Origin: Bicyclus anynana
Taxonomy: Eukaryota; Arthropoda; Insecta; Lepidoptera; Nymphalidae
DNA length: 64,000 nt
Assembly: GCF_947172395.1 (NCBI RefSeq)
Contig: NC_069106.1
Coordinates: 7,440,001 to 7,504,000 of the forward strand
Direction of reading: 5' to 3'
Under the pieces are notes generated by a model. That model was not told where the DNA came from and did not search any database. It was given only the letters and a program-made list of their open reading frames with translations. Numbering within the stretch: position 1 is the stretch's first letter; every line of letters begins with the position of its first letter. The position numbers and the translations under genes were made by a program. Shown here one piece after another: positions 31,660 through 44,625 of this stretch.

Positions 31660-31800
31660 AACCACCGGCGGCGGTTAATTACCGGCGGCGTGGCGGAAAC
31701 AGCCCGATTAGTGGCTTTTAGCCTCATTAATGGCTTCAATAATTTAAGCGCGGCATTTGGTAGCCGAACGATGATCACTTAATAATCTCTTTTATGTATA
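31660..31800. promoter_or_regulatory. Candidate constrained non-coding block
   Basis: Non-repetitive and GC-rich (GGCGGCGGTTAATTACCGGC), with closely packed homeodomain-type cores: TTAATTA, GATTAG, CATTAATGG and AATTTAAG. Conservation cannot be judged from one genome. Confidence 0.25.
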
Positions 31801-31857
31801 CTGTAGCTTTTGCCCGTGGCTTTTCTCGCGTTAATATTTTGCTGCAGTTAAGTTAAG

Positions 31858-31940
31858 AAAGCCGTGACAGCCTAGTGGATATGACCTCTGTCTTCCATTC
31901 CGGAGGGTGTAGGTTCAAATCCGGTCCTGGCATTTCCTAT
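31858..31940 (+). mobile_element. SINE-B head fragment
   Basis: AGCCGTGACAGCCTAGTGGA, TTCCGGAGGGTGTAGG and TTCAAATCCGG, then the match ends. Only the tRNA-like part remains. Confidence 0.7.
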
Positions 31941-31964
31941 TTATAAGTAAGCAGACTCTCTGCA

Positions 31965-32065
31965 CACAGCGTAGTTTCTATTTCCTTGGGAACAAGGGTA
32001 TAAAATATAGTCTATGTTACTCGCTGATAATAAAGCTTTCAATTGGTGAAAGTTTTTTTAAAATC
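31965..32065 (-). mobile_element. Helitron-like fragment
   Basis: Minus-strand AGACTATATTTTATACCC, CTTGTTCCCAAGGAAAT. Both ends are lost. Confidence 0.45.
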
Positions 32066-33141
32066 TTAAAAAATTAAAAAGGCAAGAATCCAAAACCGTG
32101 AAGCCAGTAAAAAAAAACTTTAGGAATACTAGTATTGTGTCCACACCCTAGTTTCGTTCGAAATTCAAATTCCTATCATAACTCCCGCGCCCGCTCCTCA
32201 ATCATAGATCCTTTATCCGAAAGGACGGGTTTTTGAAAATAGAATTTTCCACAGTGTTCGCCTTTAGGCTTACCGCACATTACATCAGTTCATATAATAA
32301 GCCTTTAATCGTTTTAGGTGTTGGAATATACTAGTGTATAAATAGGGTAACTGATAGGTAATCATTTTTATCCGTTTCTATTCTCATGTTTATTAAAACT
32401 TTGCTTTTCTTTGAATTATCAGGGGAAAATTGGGAAGTAGGTACCTTCTGGTTGAATAAAGTACTTTTTGAATTATATTTAGAAAGAAAACAATGCAACC
32501 TACAATAAGGAAATTAAACTTATTACTTATACTATTTTTTTTTGGTTATATTATATGCATCTGCAATCAGTCGACCACTATCTTCAAGTCTGCACAGAGT
32601 CGAGCACTCGCCTTATCCGCTTGACTCTTTCCACAGTTAATAGCCCGGAGGCGAGTAGATTTGGATGTTTTAATAAATTTATACTAATAATAATAAATAT
32701 ACAAATCATGCCAACGCGGAACGGTAATAAGAAAACAGGATTTTTTTAAACTAACTGTTTTACTGATTTCAAAAAAAGTACAGTTAAAAAGCCGCTCCTG
32801 TGACAGTGTGAGACCAGCATAACAGCTACGAGGTAAAAGGGCAGATTTTGGAATGCGACTGAATTACCAAATATCCCCCCAATCCCGTGTCAATGACAAT
32901 GTGCGACAAGCCTTACACTGTCTACAGGGAAGCGGGCGGGGGAGGTATCACGAAGCAGTTAATACTGTGATGTCTCAATACCTCCCAGCGTGCCAGCCTA
33001 TTATTTCAGGCCACACGATGCGGATTGTCGGCTGTTGTGTATGGAGATGGACTCTGAAACAATTTCTTTTTATTACTTCTGCAAACATATTCGCAATGAA
33101 AATTAAATATTTCAATATTTGTGGGTTGTAGATTTTAAATA
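32066..33141. other. Intergenic with a GC-richer unique patch
   Basis: No gene can be supported. 32790-33060 is clearly GC-richer than its flanks and shows no transposon ends; the frame at 32853-33131 has no recognisable domain. Confidence 0.3.
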
Positions 33142-33617
33142 TAGTAAAAGCTCATTATTCGCGGGGGATACGTTCTCTAAATGTGTCGCGAATACAGAAA
33201 CCGTGAATATGTAATGGTATTTTATATGAGATTATAAGGGATACATTCTTGGGTGACAAAATAAAAAACAAATATGTAAAAAAAAAGAATTAATACTACT
33301 AACTAATAAACTATTATCTTCAGTCTTAGACAATGGTTTGAAGAATTTTGATTTTTTTTCTTGCTTGACATTTTTTAAAAGCTTCTGTTCAGAGTGATTT
33401 TAAGCAGTGGCATTCTTAAATCATCCATTTGCAATTTCGACAATAGGTATTTGCAAGTTAAAGTTTAAAGTTGCAGATTTTACGTCAGTTTCGTCAGGCA
33501 GATCCGCGAATAACGAAATATTTAGCCGCAAATATAGGAGTTGGGATGCAATTTTCAAAAAAATCCGCGAATAGTGAAAACGGAAATAAAAGAAGTGTGA
33601 ATATGAAGCTTTTACTG
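33142..33617. mobile_element. pogo/Tigger-like MITE
   Basis: Left TAGTAAAAGCTCATTATTCG and right AATATGAAGCTTTTACTG are imperfect inverted repeats next to TA on both sides (33140-33141, 33618-33619). Interior GCGAATA motifs recur (CCGCGAATAACG, CCGCGAATAGTG). 476 bases, non-coding. CAGT ends with TA targets suggest the pogo branch of Tc1/mariner. Confidence 0.6.
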
Positions 33618-33688
33618 TATATCTAATTATGTACAACATTACAGTTTTCTAGACTTAGTATTTTTAACCCTAAGTTAGTCATTTTGGA

Positions 33689-33739
33689 TAAATGACATTA
33701 AAACGCAGTGTTAGACACACTGCGTTTTAATGTCATTTA
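33689..33739. repeat. Perfect hairpin, 23 bp arms, TAGAC loop
   Basis: Arms 33689-33711 and 33717-33739 are exact inverse copies. The longest perfect hairpin in the window apart from the large palindrome. Confidence 0.95.
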
Positions 33740-34068
33740 CTGAGCAATTTTAATAAAACTTGAGTGTCCGGAACTTATTTAGCTCTTTTTGGTTGTTATA
33801 TTTTATTTAATTGAAGAAATTTACCAAGATCGTTCATTTTATACAATTTATAGAAGTCTCAATAGCTAAAGGGGCCGGAAAGGCGGACGGACCGGAGACA
33901 GAATCATGGATTCAGTACGACGGGTATTGATTCCATGACTATGTGTATGTGTCCGGTCTGTTGGACAATTTATGTACTTACTTTTAATATCATTTTCCAA
34001 AATTTATTTATTTAACTTTCCGACAAACACACCAAATAGACAATATAGGGTACATACAAGGTATATTT
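33740..34068. other. Unassigned spacer
   Basis: No gene. 33870-33965 is GC-richer with GGACCGGAGACAGAATCATG and an inverse-like GTCCGGTCTGTTGG; possibly a decayed inverted-repeat element. Confidence 0.3.
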
Positions 34069-34335
34069 TCGATGGCCTCCGTGGCGCAGTGGTATGCGCG
34101 GTGGATTTAATGACGAAGGTCCTGGGTTCGATCCCCGGCTGAGCTGATTGATGTTTTCCGATTGATCCAGGTCTAGCTGGTGGGAGGCTTCGGCCGTGGC
34201 TAGTTACCACCCTACCGACAAAGACGTACCGCCAAGCGATTTAGCGTTCCGGTACGATGTCGTGTAGAAACCAAAGGAGTGTGGATTATCATCCTCGTCC
34301 TAACAAGTAAGCCCGCTTCCATTTTAGATTACATC
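34069..34335 (+). mobile_element. SINE-A, 3'-truncated
   Basis: Head GATGGCCTCCGTGGCGCAGTGG, B box GGTTCGATCCC, body to GCCCGCTTCCATTTTAGAT, then unrelated DNA. Confidence 0.85.
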
Positions 34336-35045
34336 AAAATATTAACGCTTTTAAAAGCTCTCTCCATACTAACTTATCCCCGTTTAGATTTCACAAAAGC
34401 GTGGTGCACTAACAGTGCAGTTTGTGTACCTTCATGCATACATCTATTTATTCGTAAACGATACGAGCGCTGACAAAAAATAATTCAAACAAAAATGCAC
34501 TCAATTTCCGCTGCATTGCGTTTAATTTCCTTTGTAGGAAAAACGTTTTCATCACAGGCGAAACGAAAAGCTTAACATATCAACTCATTTGAATTTCAAC
34601 CTTACGTTAATAATTATAAAGTCAAATTTCGAATGAAATAATTTGTAATTTATTACTTTTGTATTGTAAGCAAGAATTTCAGATTGTATAAATGGTGTTT
34701 CTTTCATATCAACCTTAAAAGTCAAGGATGGCGAACGAAAATAGACCTTATTATTTTGAAATAAGGTCTATTTTAAAGGATTTAGTAGGTAGTTTAAGGT
34801 CTTTATTGAGGTTAATTCGTAAAGTAGAGAGTGTGAGGTAAAGCAGGTAAGGTGAATCGCGAAAGTAGCGCTATTTGCTACTGTATCGCGCGCCATCGCA
34901 GTGTCAGTGCTCGTCAACTATTGGCACATTGATTTAATTAAATAATAATTAATATATTGCGAAAATACACACATCGCTGACCAGCCCAAAGTACCTTAAT
35001 ATTGCCATATCAACAAGATTGTAGAAAACAAATAAAATAATAAAT
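34336..35045. other. Spacer with short hairpin
   Basis: No gene. A 15 bp perfect hairpin with a 7-base loop lies at 34738-34774. 34850-34915 is GC-richer (AAAGTAGCGCTATTTGCTAC). Confidence 0.4.
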
Positions 35046-35395
35046 TTTGCACACGCTCTGAATTCTGATGACAATACATGACTAGCTAAGAAACGTCATT
35101 ACAAATCCAATATGGCGACCTCCCCAATCACTTGTAACTATGTAAGAAAATCAAATCTTGGAATCTTAATCTGACCCACTTCCCGGTCTTCGATTAGGAT
35201 GAAAATTTGCACACGCTCTGAGTTCTGATGACAATATATGACTAGCTAAGAAACGTCATTACAAATCCAATATGGCAGCCTCCCCAAGATGGTGTACTAG
35301 CTGTTTTGAAATTCACCCCCATGATATGGATATCAAATGAAAGGGTTTGCTGTCAGGAATACAAAAAATATAGTCACGTGAATTAAATCCAATAT
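35046..35395. repeat. Direct repeat of a 163 bp unit
   Basis: TTTTGCACACGCTCTGA..CTGATGACAATA..ATGACTAGCTAAGAAACG..CAATATGGC occurs at about 35046 and again at about 35209. The second unit continues further (GATGGTGTACTAGC). Probably a dispersed element present in tandem. Confidence 0.7.
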
Positions 35396-38021
35396 TTGTA
35401 ATTTTTATTTCGTGCTAAAGTCGTGTTTTGTAGTTTTTTTTAACTATTTAAAGGTATTTTATAGAATTTAGGTTTTATCTGGATGTGAAGTTAGAGATGA
35501 ATAAGAATTCAAAATCTAAACCTAAAAACACCTACTTAATCGATGGTAGTACAAATTCTGAGCTGATCAAAACGAGTAACAAAAGGTTCAACATCCCTGA
35601 CACGAGCATACGTCATCCCGCATCCTTACAATCAGCATTATATGTTAATAGCCTATTAGAATATACCTATGCAGCCTTCCACAGTCATATCTCAAGACCA
35701 CCTCGCCAACATAAATTGAACCGCTTTACCAACTAAAGCAATCAACGAACTAGTTCAACTTATTCTGGTACTTATGTAAATGCATCAAACCAATTTTCTT
35801 ATTATCACTACGGGAAAATGAACTTTATGTTATTGTGTTAAGGTTGGAAATTGTTAGTGTAAATCTCAGTATGAAGTCTTGTTAGTATGTTTTTGAATCT
35901 TGTGATATTCGCGGCGCTTGGTAACATATTAGTAGTTTTGGCGGTGTGTTTTAGAGTTCCGTAGTAAAATTATTATATAGAGGAAGTGACTGTGGATTCT
36001 AGATGAAAAGTGTGTTTTAAAACAGCTAATATTTAATTTCCTCCAAGAGGTTTTTGTAAAAGCCATACTTAGTGAGTTTTTTTTTTATAAGAATTTTTTT
36101 GTAAATTTTCTTAGCCTCGAGCTTGAGCTTAAAGTCGGTCATTATTGTCATTAATATCTGGTACTGCTCATTACAGAATTTACCATAATCATTCTAAGGC
36201 ATTCGATTAGCGTGGTGGGTCAAAGCTCCATAACGCCTCTCCTATATGGTGAGGCCGGGCCATTAAAAAGGATGGCAATTATGATGATGATGACGGTGAT
36301 GATGATAAATTAAGGACGGGACCTGCAGGCCAATTCACTAAGTTTACGTACGTTAGTGAACATGTAAAAAATTTACCAACTAGCTAATTGTTAGTAATTC
36401 AAAGTCACGTGATTTCGTATTCACTATTTATTTAAAGCTAACTGATCAAATTTCAGATTATTAAGTAAAAAATGTCGTCTGGTGCCTATTGGCAACCCTT
36501 CGTTCACATTATAGAGTAGGCAGATGACATTTCCCAGTTGACATTATGCTTTTTGTTAGCAATGGGCTTTACTGAATAAGAAAAATGCGGTTGTTATGAG
36601 CGCGCAGCGCGTCGGTATGATATGGATAAAATTCGAAGCGCAAACGAGACGCCGAATTATGACTTTCACGTGAGTGAAAAGCACGGAGCGATTGACGCGC
36701 GACGCAAATTTTATGGCGTGAGCGCCAAAACTATTTTTACCTAGTTGTAAGTAAATTAAACAACATAACGAAAAACAAAATGGCCATGTTCAACATATAT
36801 ACCTAATTCTCTATACAAAACAAAAATTTAAGAAAATAAGTTTGCTTTTCCTGAGATTGAAAGCAAAATGTGAGCAAAACATGTATTTTTCAAAAAAATT
36901 AACTATCGAGAAAAGTTTTACAAATTGTGTATTTTGCAAAGTCATAACGAAGCTAACACTTTTAAATATCATTTACCCAAATATCAGGCTCCTAACTTTT
37001 CCAGAATCTGAGATCCAGAACCATTTGTAACCACCAAATTACATAATATTGCACACTCTTATTGAGTTGATGTTAAATCTATTAGGTAGATAACTTACGT
37101 TAAACTGAAAATGTAACAGATAGACAGACAGACTTACGAGTACTTTCGCATTTATTATATTGGTAAATATCTTATTCACTTACTAGAATGATTTAGTTAA
37201 GTTGAAGTAGGTAAATGTAAATAAATTACTTTCTTTCTTTCAAATAATTAATATGAAAACCATTCTACCACATTCTAGTAAACAACGATTTTTGGGTCCC
37301 TAAAATGCTAACTCGTCAATTTACCTCCAAAAAATAAATTCAAATAAGGTCACTTCTAAGTAAGAATGCCTCGAGCCTTACTCTAAAACCCACTAAACAT
37401 TCCACGGCATATCAAACGCGGCCGCCAGCGCCTTTACTGATAACATCTCTTATAATGTTTCAATTAACCAGTAGTCAGTATTTATAGGGGGTAGGCATGT
37501 TTACCTGGGACACATATGACATAACTGAGCGGGGTTCCGTACCATTTAAGTTGCTAAAATATATCTAACTTGCTTTTCTTTTCACTTCGTCGCTATGTGC
37601 ATCACAAGAAGGCTTTATTGAAACCTAGTACACCATATACGTAATGAGGAGAAATATATTGCTTTTAAAAAGAAACTAATGGACTTTCTGGTCGAATAGT
37701 GCTACTACGCGGTAAGTGACTACATACATGATAAAAAAAAATCGGTCTCCCTATCACTCACTCGACAAAAGGCTACGCCCAAACTGGGTATCCAAAACTT
37801 GCATTATTTAATAAAATGTAACTTGTGTAATTATTATTAAATTGTATAATGTAATATGTGTAGTATTGCTTGATTATTAAATAAATAAAGTGTAGATAGC
37901 ATGGGTACGGTAACAGTAGTGTGTATGACGTTCATAATACGTACTATTATCGTGAATCGCGACAAACTTTCAAGAGTGAAACGAACTGTCTGCATCCTAT
38001 ATGATAAGAACTCTAAGAAAA
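35396..38021. other. Long intergenic stretch
   Basis: No gene supported; frames here are short and featureless. 36600-36730 is a GC-rich repeat-like block (GCGCGCAGCGCGTCGGTATG). 36280-36305 is a (GAT)n run. 37410-37500 (AAACGCGGCCGCCAGCGCC) is non-repetitive. Confidence 0.35.
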
Positions 38022-38152
38022 ACAGACGCCACGCGGTTACACCAGCGTAGTTCCCGTTCATGTGGGGATACGGGGACAAAATATAGCCTATGATATTCAC
38101 AAATAATGTGGCTTTCTATTGGTAATAATATTTTTTAAAGTCGGTTTAGTAT
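38022..38152 (-). mobile_element. Helitron-like copy split by the LTR-like element, 3' part
   Basis: ACGCCACGCGGTTACACCAG and TAGCCTATGATATTCAC match other minus-strand copies; the match stops at GGTTTAGTAT and resumes at 44933. Confidence 0.7.
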
Positions 38153-38459
38153 TAAAAGCAATGGAATAAAATAACACAAGCTGGAATGTATAAACTGTAT
38201 TTCAAATAACTTATTACTCATTCTTAAACAAATCGTTACTTTGGTAGATGGATAATACATTAATTAAATAAACTTCACGCCACATAATCGCATGTTCGCC
38301 TCTTTTTTCCATAGAGTATATCTCACAATACCCTACCAACCTCCGAATAAAACCATTATCATTAATAAACAGTACAGATTAAAACATTTATCTGGAAGAA
38401 AGAGTTTTTATATGTTGTCTTATGTATTTATAATTATTTAAATAATTAAAAATCTAACA
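38153..38459. repeat. Left 307 bp terminal direct repeat
   Basis: TAAAAGCAATGGAATAAAAT to AAAAATCTAACA, matching 44626-44932 base for base by eye. Holds TATAAAAAC (minus strand) and AATAAA words expected of an LTR. Confidence 0.9.
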
Positions 38460-39168
38460 TTCGGCCATACTGACTACAAGTTTGTCCTCAAACTTTGTAA
38501 ACACAAATAAATTCTAACATTACATTATTATAAAGATTCACTGAACTATGTCTCATAGTATTTAAAATTTTAATTTATGTTTATTACCACAACTCATTAA
38601 TTCTCCAATAATTTCTAATTATAACAAAAGTGAGTCCCAATTAATCTATTATTATTACTACTTGCTAAATTCACTGATTTACAAGTAGTAAAATTCAATT
38701 TTGTCATTACAGATATTTTCTAATTTTAAACCTTGATTTAACAATATGTTGAAACACCCTACAATACATTTAATTATTCTTTAAGAATTATATAATTATA
38801 GTTTAACAGATTTCTCATTCAATATTTACAAATTGTGAATACAGACCTATACAGATTTTGATAGTGATTCTATTGATAAAAATCCAAACACTTAAATTCA
38901 GTTAAACTGGTATGTTAATTCTTGTTTTTACAAATTTGAAATAAATTCAATCTTTAATCACTTCCAGATTCAGTCCAATTACCCAAATTCATGACAAAAT
39001 TGTCTGTCATTTTGTCATTCCTAAACTAAACTAAAAGTTATGTTAATATAAAGTTATAACTATGAAACCTCGATTCTACAGAGACAGTTCTTATAATCGC
39101 ATTAGATCATACAAGTAAATCATGTACTTTGACGAAAAACAACATCTAGCGAGGTAGGTCTTATGTAT
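38460..39168. other. AT-rich interior of the LTR-like element
   Basis: Very AT-rich and non-coding. The first 35 bases (TTCGGCCATACTGACTACAA) resemble 39794-39828, just after the 157 bp array. Confidence 0.5.
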
Positions 39169-39796
39169 GTCTGAGCTTCCAGATGACAAGAGGGAGCTTT
39201 ACTCTAGACAGAGACTTATTAAATATTGTAATTAACTTAGACAGAGTAGTAGATTAATTTAAAGCATTAAGTACATAGACGATATGTAATATTTACAAAT
39301 GTAATGTCTTTATCTTCTAATATTTGTCTGAGCTTCCAGATGACAAGAGGGAGCTTTACTCTAGACAGAGACTTATTAAATATTGTAATTAACTTAGACA
39401 GAGTAGTAGATTAATTTAAAGCATTAAGTACATAGACGATATGTAATATTTACAAATGTAATGTCTTTATCTTCTAATATTTGTCTGAGCTTCCAGATGA
39501 CAAGAGGGAGCTTTACTCTAGACAGAGACTTATTAAATATTGTAATTAACTTAGACAGAGTAGTAGATTAATTTAAAGCATTAAGTACATAGACGATATG
39601 TAATATTTACAAATGTAATGTCTTTATCTTCTAATATTTGTCGGAGCTTCCAGATGACAAGAGGGAGCTTTACTCTAGACAGAGACTTATTAAATATTGT
39701 AATTAACTTAGACAGAGTAGTAGATTAATTTAAAGCATTAAGTACATAGACGATATGTAATATTTACAAATGTAATGTCTTTATCTTCTAATATTC
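39169..39796. repeat. Tandem array, 4 x 157 bp
   Basis: Units start at 39169, 39326, 39483 and 39640 (GTCTGAGCTTCCAGATGACA) and are almost identical; the fourth begins GTCGGAGC. Near-identity suggests recent expansion. Confidence 0.95.
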
Positions 39797-40139
39797 GGCC
39801 ATCCTTACTAAAAGTTTGTCCCCAAACAACACAAGAATATCATGAAATTATGACATTACTATAATATCAACTATAAATAGAACAATGTTAACAATAAAAT
39901 TTTATAATTAATTATCACACAGCATCCCATAAGTTATTTAAAAGAATCCAATGAAACTATAATGAAATTTTTGATTTCTTCTATATACTTTTATCATAAA
40001 AATGTTAAATAAGAATAAGAGTGATACATATTATAAATAAACATAATGTTCATGTGAAGCTTTTGTCAATCAACTTATCTATTTTCATCATTTCAAAACA
40101 TTATTTATATTTGTCAAATTCGTCATCATCGATTAATGG
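39797..40139. other. AT-rich spacer between arrays
   Basis: Non-coding AT-rich DNA; nothing recognised. Confidence 0.4.
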
Positions 40140-40579
40140 CATCTGCACCGAACCCCTCACCACCCAGTCCAGAACTAGTAAAGTTACAGGACTTTGTGAT
40201 CGTGTTAGACTTCCAGATGATGTGTGACATCTGCACCGAACCCCTCACCACCAAGTCCAGAACTAGTAAAATTACAGGACTTTGTGATCGTGTTAGACTT
40301 CCAGATGATGTGTGACATCTGCACCGAACCCCTCACCACCAAGTCAAGAACTAGTAAAGTTACAGGACTTTGTGATCGTGTTAGACTTCCAGATGATGTG
40401 TGACATCTGCACCGAACCCCTCACCACCAAGTCAAGAACTAGTAAAGTTACAGGACTTTGTGATCGTGTTAGACTTCCAGATGATGTGTTGCATCTGCAC
40501 CGAACCCCTCACCATCAAGTTCAGAACTAATATAGTTACAGGACTTCATGATCGTGTTAGACTTCCAGATGACATGTGA
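40140..40579. repeat. Tandem array, 5 x 88 bp
   Basis: Units start at 40140, 40228, 40316, 40404 and 40492 (CATCTGCACCGAACCCCTCA). GC-richer than the rest of the element. 88 is not a multiple of three, so frames across it are not conserved. TTCCAGATGA is shared with the 157 bp unit. Confidence 0.95.
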
Positions 40580-43500
40580 TAGAAGATAATCAAAATATAA
40601 AATCAGATATAAATACATATACATACATTTTTAAACGACTTCAAAAAAAAAGGAGTTTATCAATTCGTTGGAATCTTTTTATATTTATTTATTTATTTTA
40701 TTTTGCTGTGTAATAATCAATAGAGAAATTATTATACAACAAATATATCCATAATCATTCACAAAACAAATAACGGTATATTAGTCGTCATAACACTACT
40801 ATACTATAATACTATCTAAAATATTATCGATAACACCGGCCGACAAATGAATACTTTTTGAACGTTGTTTTGATTTCAGTAAAAATTATCAGTAATTTAT
40901 AGTATTTTGAACACAAAAATACCTGCACAATTACTCTATCACATCAATTTTTTTTACAAAAAGGAAAACAAATTTTACTTTAAAAGCTTCTAACATACAG
41001 CAAAAATAACAATATCTGTATGATTGTCTTGCTTTCACTATATCATAGGTAGTACCAAAAGGTAGAGATTGTCTTTTGCTGTATGTCCAGTGTCCACTGC
41101 CTTAATTGTTCAACACGATTAGTACAAACTGCAGAGTCCACGATTTTATTTGTATTTTGAAGTCAAAATAAGCTACATATTTATTATACATATTTTCCAC
41201 AAATTTTTCAGTTTTTGCTTAGAATCATAAAGTTTCAACAAATGTAACAAAATATATCTGGACTATTGTGACACTTTATAGAAGACGTTATGTTTATCAG
41301 ACGTTTTCCAACAACAAAAAAAACCATTAACTAAAATATATATATATTTTTTTTTTTTTTAACAAAGGCACTATAACAGCTTATTTCCACGAAACGCGTT
41401 ACAAATAGGTGTGTCGTTGTTATAACTGAAGTAATTTCTCATGAGAGGTCGCTTAATTCAAAGAAAGAGTGCCAAAACTCGAAAATTTCACTGAAAAATC
41501 AAAACTAGCGAATATATTAATTTTACTAAAAATCTGATGTGATATGATAAAATTAGGTCTGATTTCGTAATCAGCACTACAAAATCAGTAGAAAAAAAAT
41601 AATTATATCTTGGACAACGAAAATCGTGTCGGCCTGTGTAATACATCTATCCTTATATTAAAATTTTACCAAAACACAAATCGTCATCAGTAAGTCATAA
41701 TTAATGAATAACATCATGGATGTGAGCAAATATTTAAAATATATGTATATATGATATCAAAACTAATAACTCTCAATATAATACATAATTATAATATCAT
41801 CATATCATAAATAAAAATACTAAATTTAAATCGTGTGTTATCAATACATAGTGTAACTTCTCTCATCTTTGTGATTTGGGTCAACTGTCGAATAGGGCTG
41901 TGTTCAACCCAATGATTATCATGAGAATCTCATATATCCCATATTCATCAATCAATATCCATGCATCTCGGATCTGTAATCAAATATTTTCACACAGTAT
42001 CACATAGCTCAGTCACTTAATCGTTCAGATAAATATCATACTTGTTTGACAAATAATTTAATTTAACATAACTAGCATACCTAGCATCCAAGAGAAAATC
42101 AGTCTATAATTGAATGAACCTTAGACCCGGTACATAAAATGAAATAAAATGTTAAACATGTGTTAATCTATCAATTTACTTTAATTCAGACAAAAGACTC
42201 TTTCTCTTAAAGAAATGCTTTTTTTTTTTTAATGATAATAAAGACTTCTTGAAAATATTGCGATTTATGATTGTAATAATTTTAGTATGTAATCCAATCC
42301 TAGTAGTTATCACTAGATAAGAAAAGATGATATTTGACTATGTATTGTATAATTATCTTCAGACTACCCCCTTTTTTTGTAATAATAGTAGCATAAACCT
42401 GTCTTAGACCAGACCACCCCCTTTGTTATATACCTCTAGTTTGCTATCAGAGGTTTTACCTATTCATTAATTTTAGTATATTCTTTTTTTTTTTTTAATT
42501 CTGTTAAATTTCTTTTTTTTTTTTTTTTTTTTTTTTTTGGCTATATCCATTAATTATTTTACTGATGTAATGATTTAAGTCTCTATATTGATTCATACTT
42601 GATGCAGACCACCCATCAGTTGCATGCAGGTACCAACAACTCGGTGGCGTGCACTTTGTAGATGCACAAATGTACTGACTACCTAAGGACCCAATACAAA
42701 TCTATATTCAAAACCTATACCACTTAATATGTTGGCCAAGGAATTTTCTAATTTTTTTTTTTACCTTTAGTGTACTAGTATACCCTAGTTAAAACCTTAT
42801 GCACATATCATTGTAACCATCCGAATATATAATTCTAACCACAACCCCATAATAATTACTAATTTTCATAATTATACAAAATGTTGCAATCTAATAAAAT
42901 GCTAGAAATAAACAAATGAGACATGGATTAAATACACTAGTGTATCTGCAAATAATAAACTGATTGATTGAATCTAAAACAACAGCAATAGTATGGTTAA
43001 TTTACTTGTATGTAGAATCTATACATCTGCACATGACCATTAATGAAAAGAGAGCCCAACGTCACCCACCCACAAAACTGTCAAAATATGTCTTAGACAA
43101 ATATTTTACAACCTATTTATGGCAATCTGTGTCTCTTTACTTGAAGTCCATACAGACTGGGCTCTAAGACAATTTGTGATCAATGATATTATTATAATTA
43201 ATTATTTATTACTCAATTGTCACACAAGTAACTTTTTAATATCACCCTAAAAAAAATCTCCAATTTAATTAATTATAAGATTTCATTAAGATGAATATCA
43301 TAATATCTCTTAGTACTCTTGTAGATAAGCCGAATATAATAATATTCATGGATAAGAATCATTTACTATTACATTATTTTGAGTACATATACTAAATAGG
43401 CTGAAGGCATGTTGTCAACGCTTGAATAGTTAAATAGGTTTTCAAACATAACTACAAATTTATTTTTCAAGAAATCTATCAATCCAATTTCTTAAAAGAT

Positions 43501-44625
43501 TTAAAAAAATTTATATTAAGTACATACAGTAATCTACATAATGATATATCTAAGCAAATCCTATCTGAAAATATTGTAATAGCTGTCTCAAAACTTGTTA
43601 TCAGGTACCTACATCAAGGCCTAAAATAATACTTGAACCATTACATAAAACTTCATATATTTTTAATTTTTATGTTATTCAGTCATAAAAACTCACATAT
43701 AACAAATGTATAGTTTGAAGTTACAGGCACAAAAAAAAACAATATTTTAGTTAATTCATTTTAGTCCCATGTCAGCAACGGATGTAATGTAGTTCTATAA
43801 TTAAGATTTCTCAATATTACATTATGCCAGTGTCCTACATCCTAACAACCCTAGAGTGGTCTGTCTTCATACGTTAATTTCTTGAGCAGTGTGTATGTGT
43901 GTGTGTGTGTGTGTGTACTTTTCACTTAAATGATTTTGGTTTCCTAGATATAGTCATCTAACAAAAATGTTTTGACAATAAGCCAGACAAACTGACAACC
44001 TATCAACCATACTTAGTTTCACCTAGTGATTATTTATTCTTTGTAATTTTATTTCATATTAGTCACAACTGAATAATTTATGAGGCTGTTTAATCAAACT
44101 AATAAAACTCACCAGACACCTAGTTTAATATATTTAGACATCATTGGTATTTCTCATCCGTCAAACCAACAGGATTCCATCTCATATAACTCTGCAGCTA
44201 ACACCACACATGCATCTTTGTATTTTGTTATTAATTTACACGTTCTTCTCTGTTCTCTCGCAGTTTTTCAAATAATATCCTCTTATGAGTGCTGTTGGAC
44301 TGTTTGACTGTTTTGCTCATAAATATCGTCAACATGGTATAAGTGTGTTACGTTTACGTTTCTTCATTCTTGTTAGATATTGTAAGCATCGACAACCGAC
44401 ATCGCATAAATACTTTTACCGGGACCAGTGCGGCGTGCGTCCCATAGCCGTCAGTGGTATACATACTTAATGGTTGTACACACGTATGATTTTTATCGCA
44501 TTTCTCGTAATGTAAACCACTGTTTCCCAAATTCACACTTCATTTAAATGCCGTTACATTTTCTTTCTGTAGATCGACTTTAATGTAGGTAATGACATCG
44601 TGTTCGTAGGTACTCTCACTTCTGA
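40580..44625. other. Long AT-rich interior of the LTR-like element
   Basis: No gene. Contains homopolymer T runs (41348-41360, 42486-42538), a (GT)n run at 43893-43916, and several short frames without domains (for example 44080-44470). AGACCACCCCC-type words recur near 42365-42420. Confidence 0.5.

Noticed and set aside
40140..40579. Regularly spaced repeats that might be a CRISPR array
   Set aside because: Whole 88 bp units are repeated head to tail with no unique spacers, in a eukaryotic genome; it is a minisatellite.
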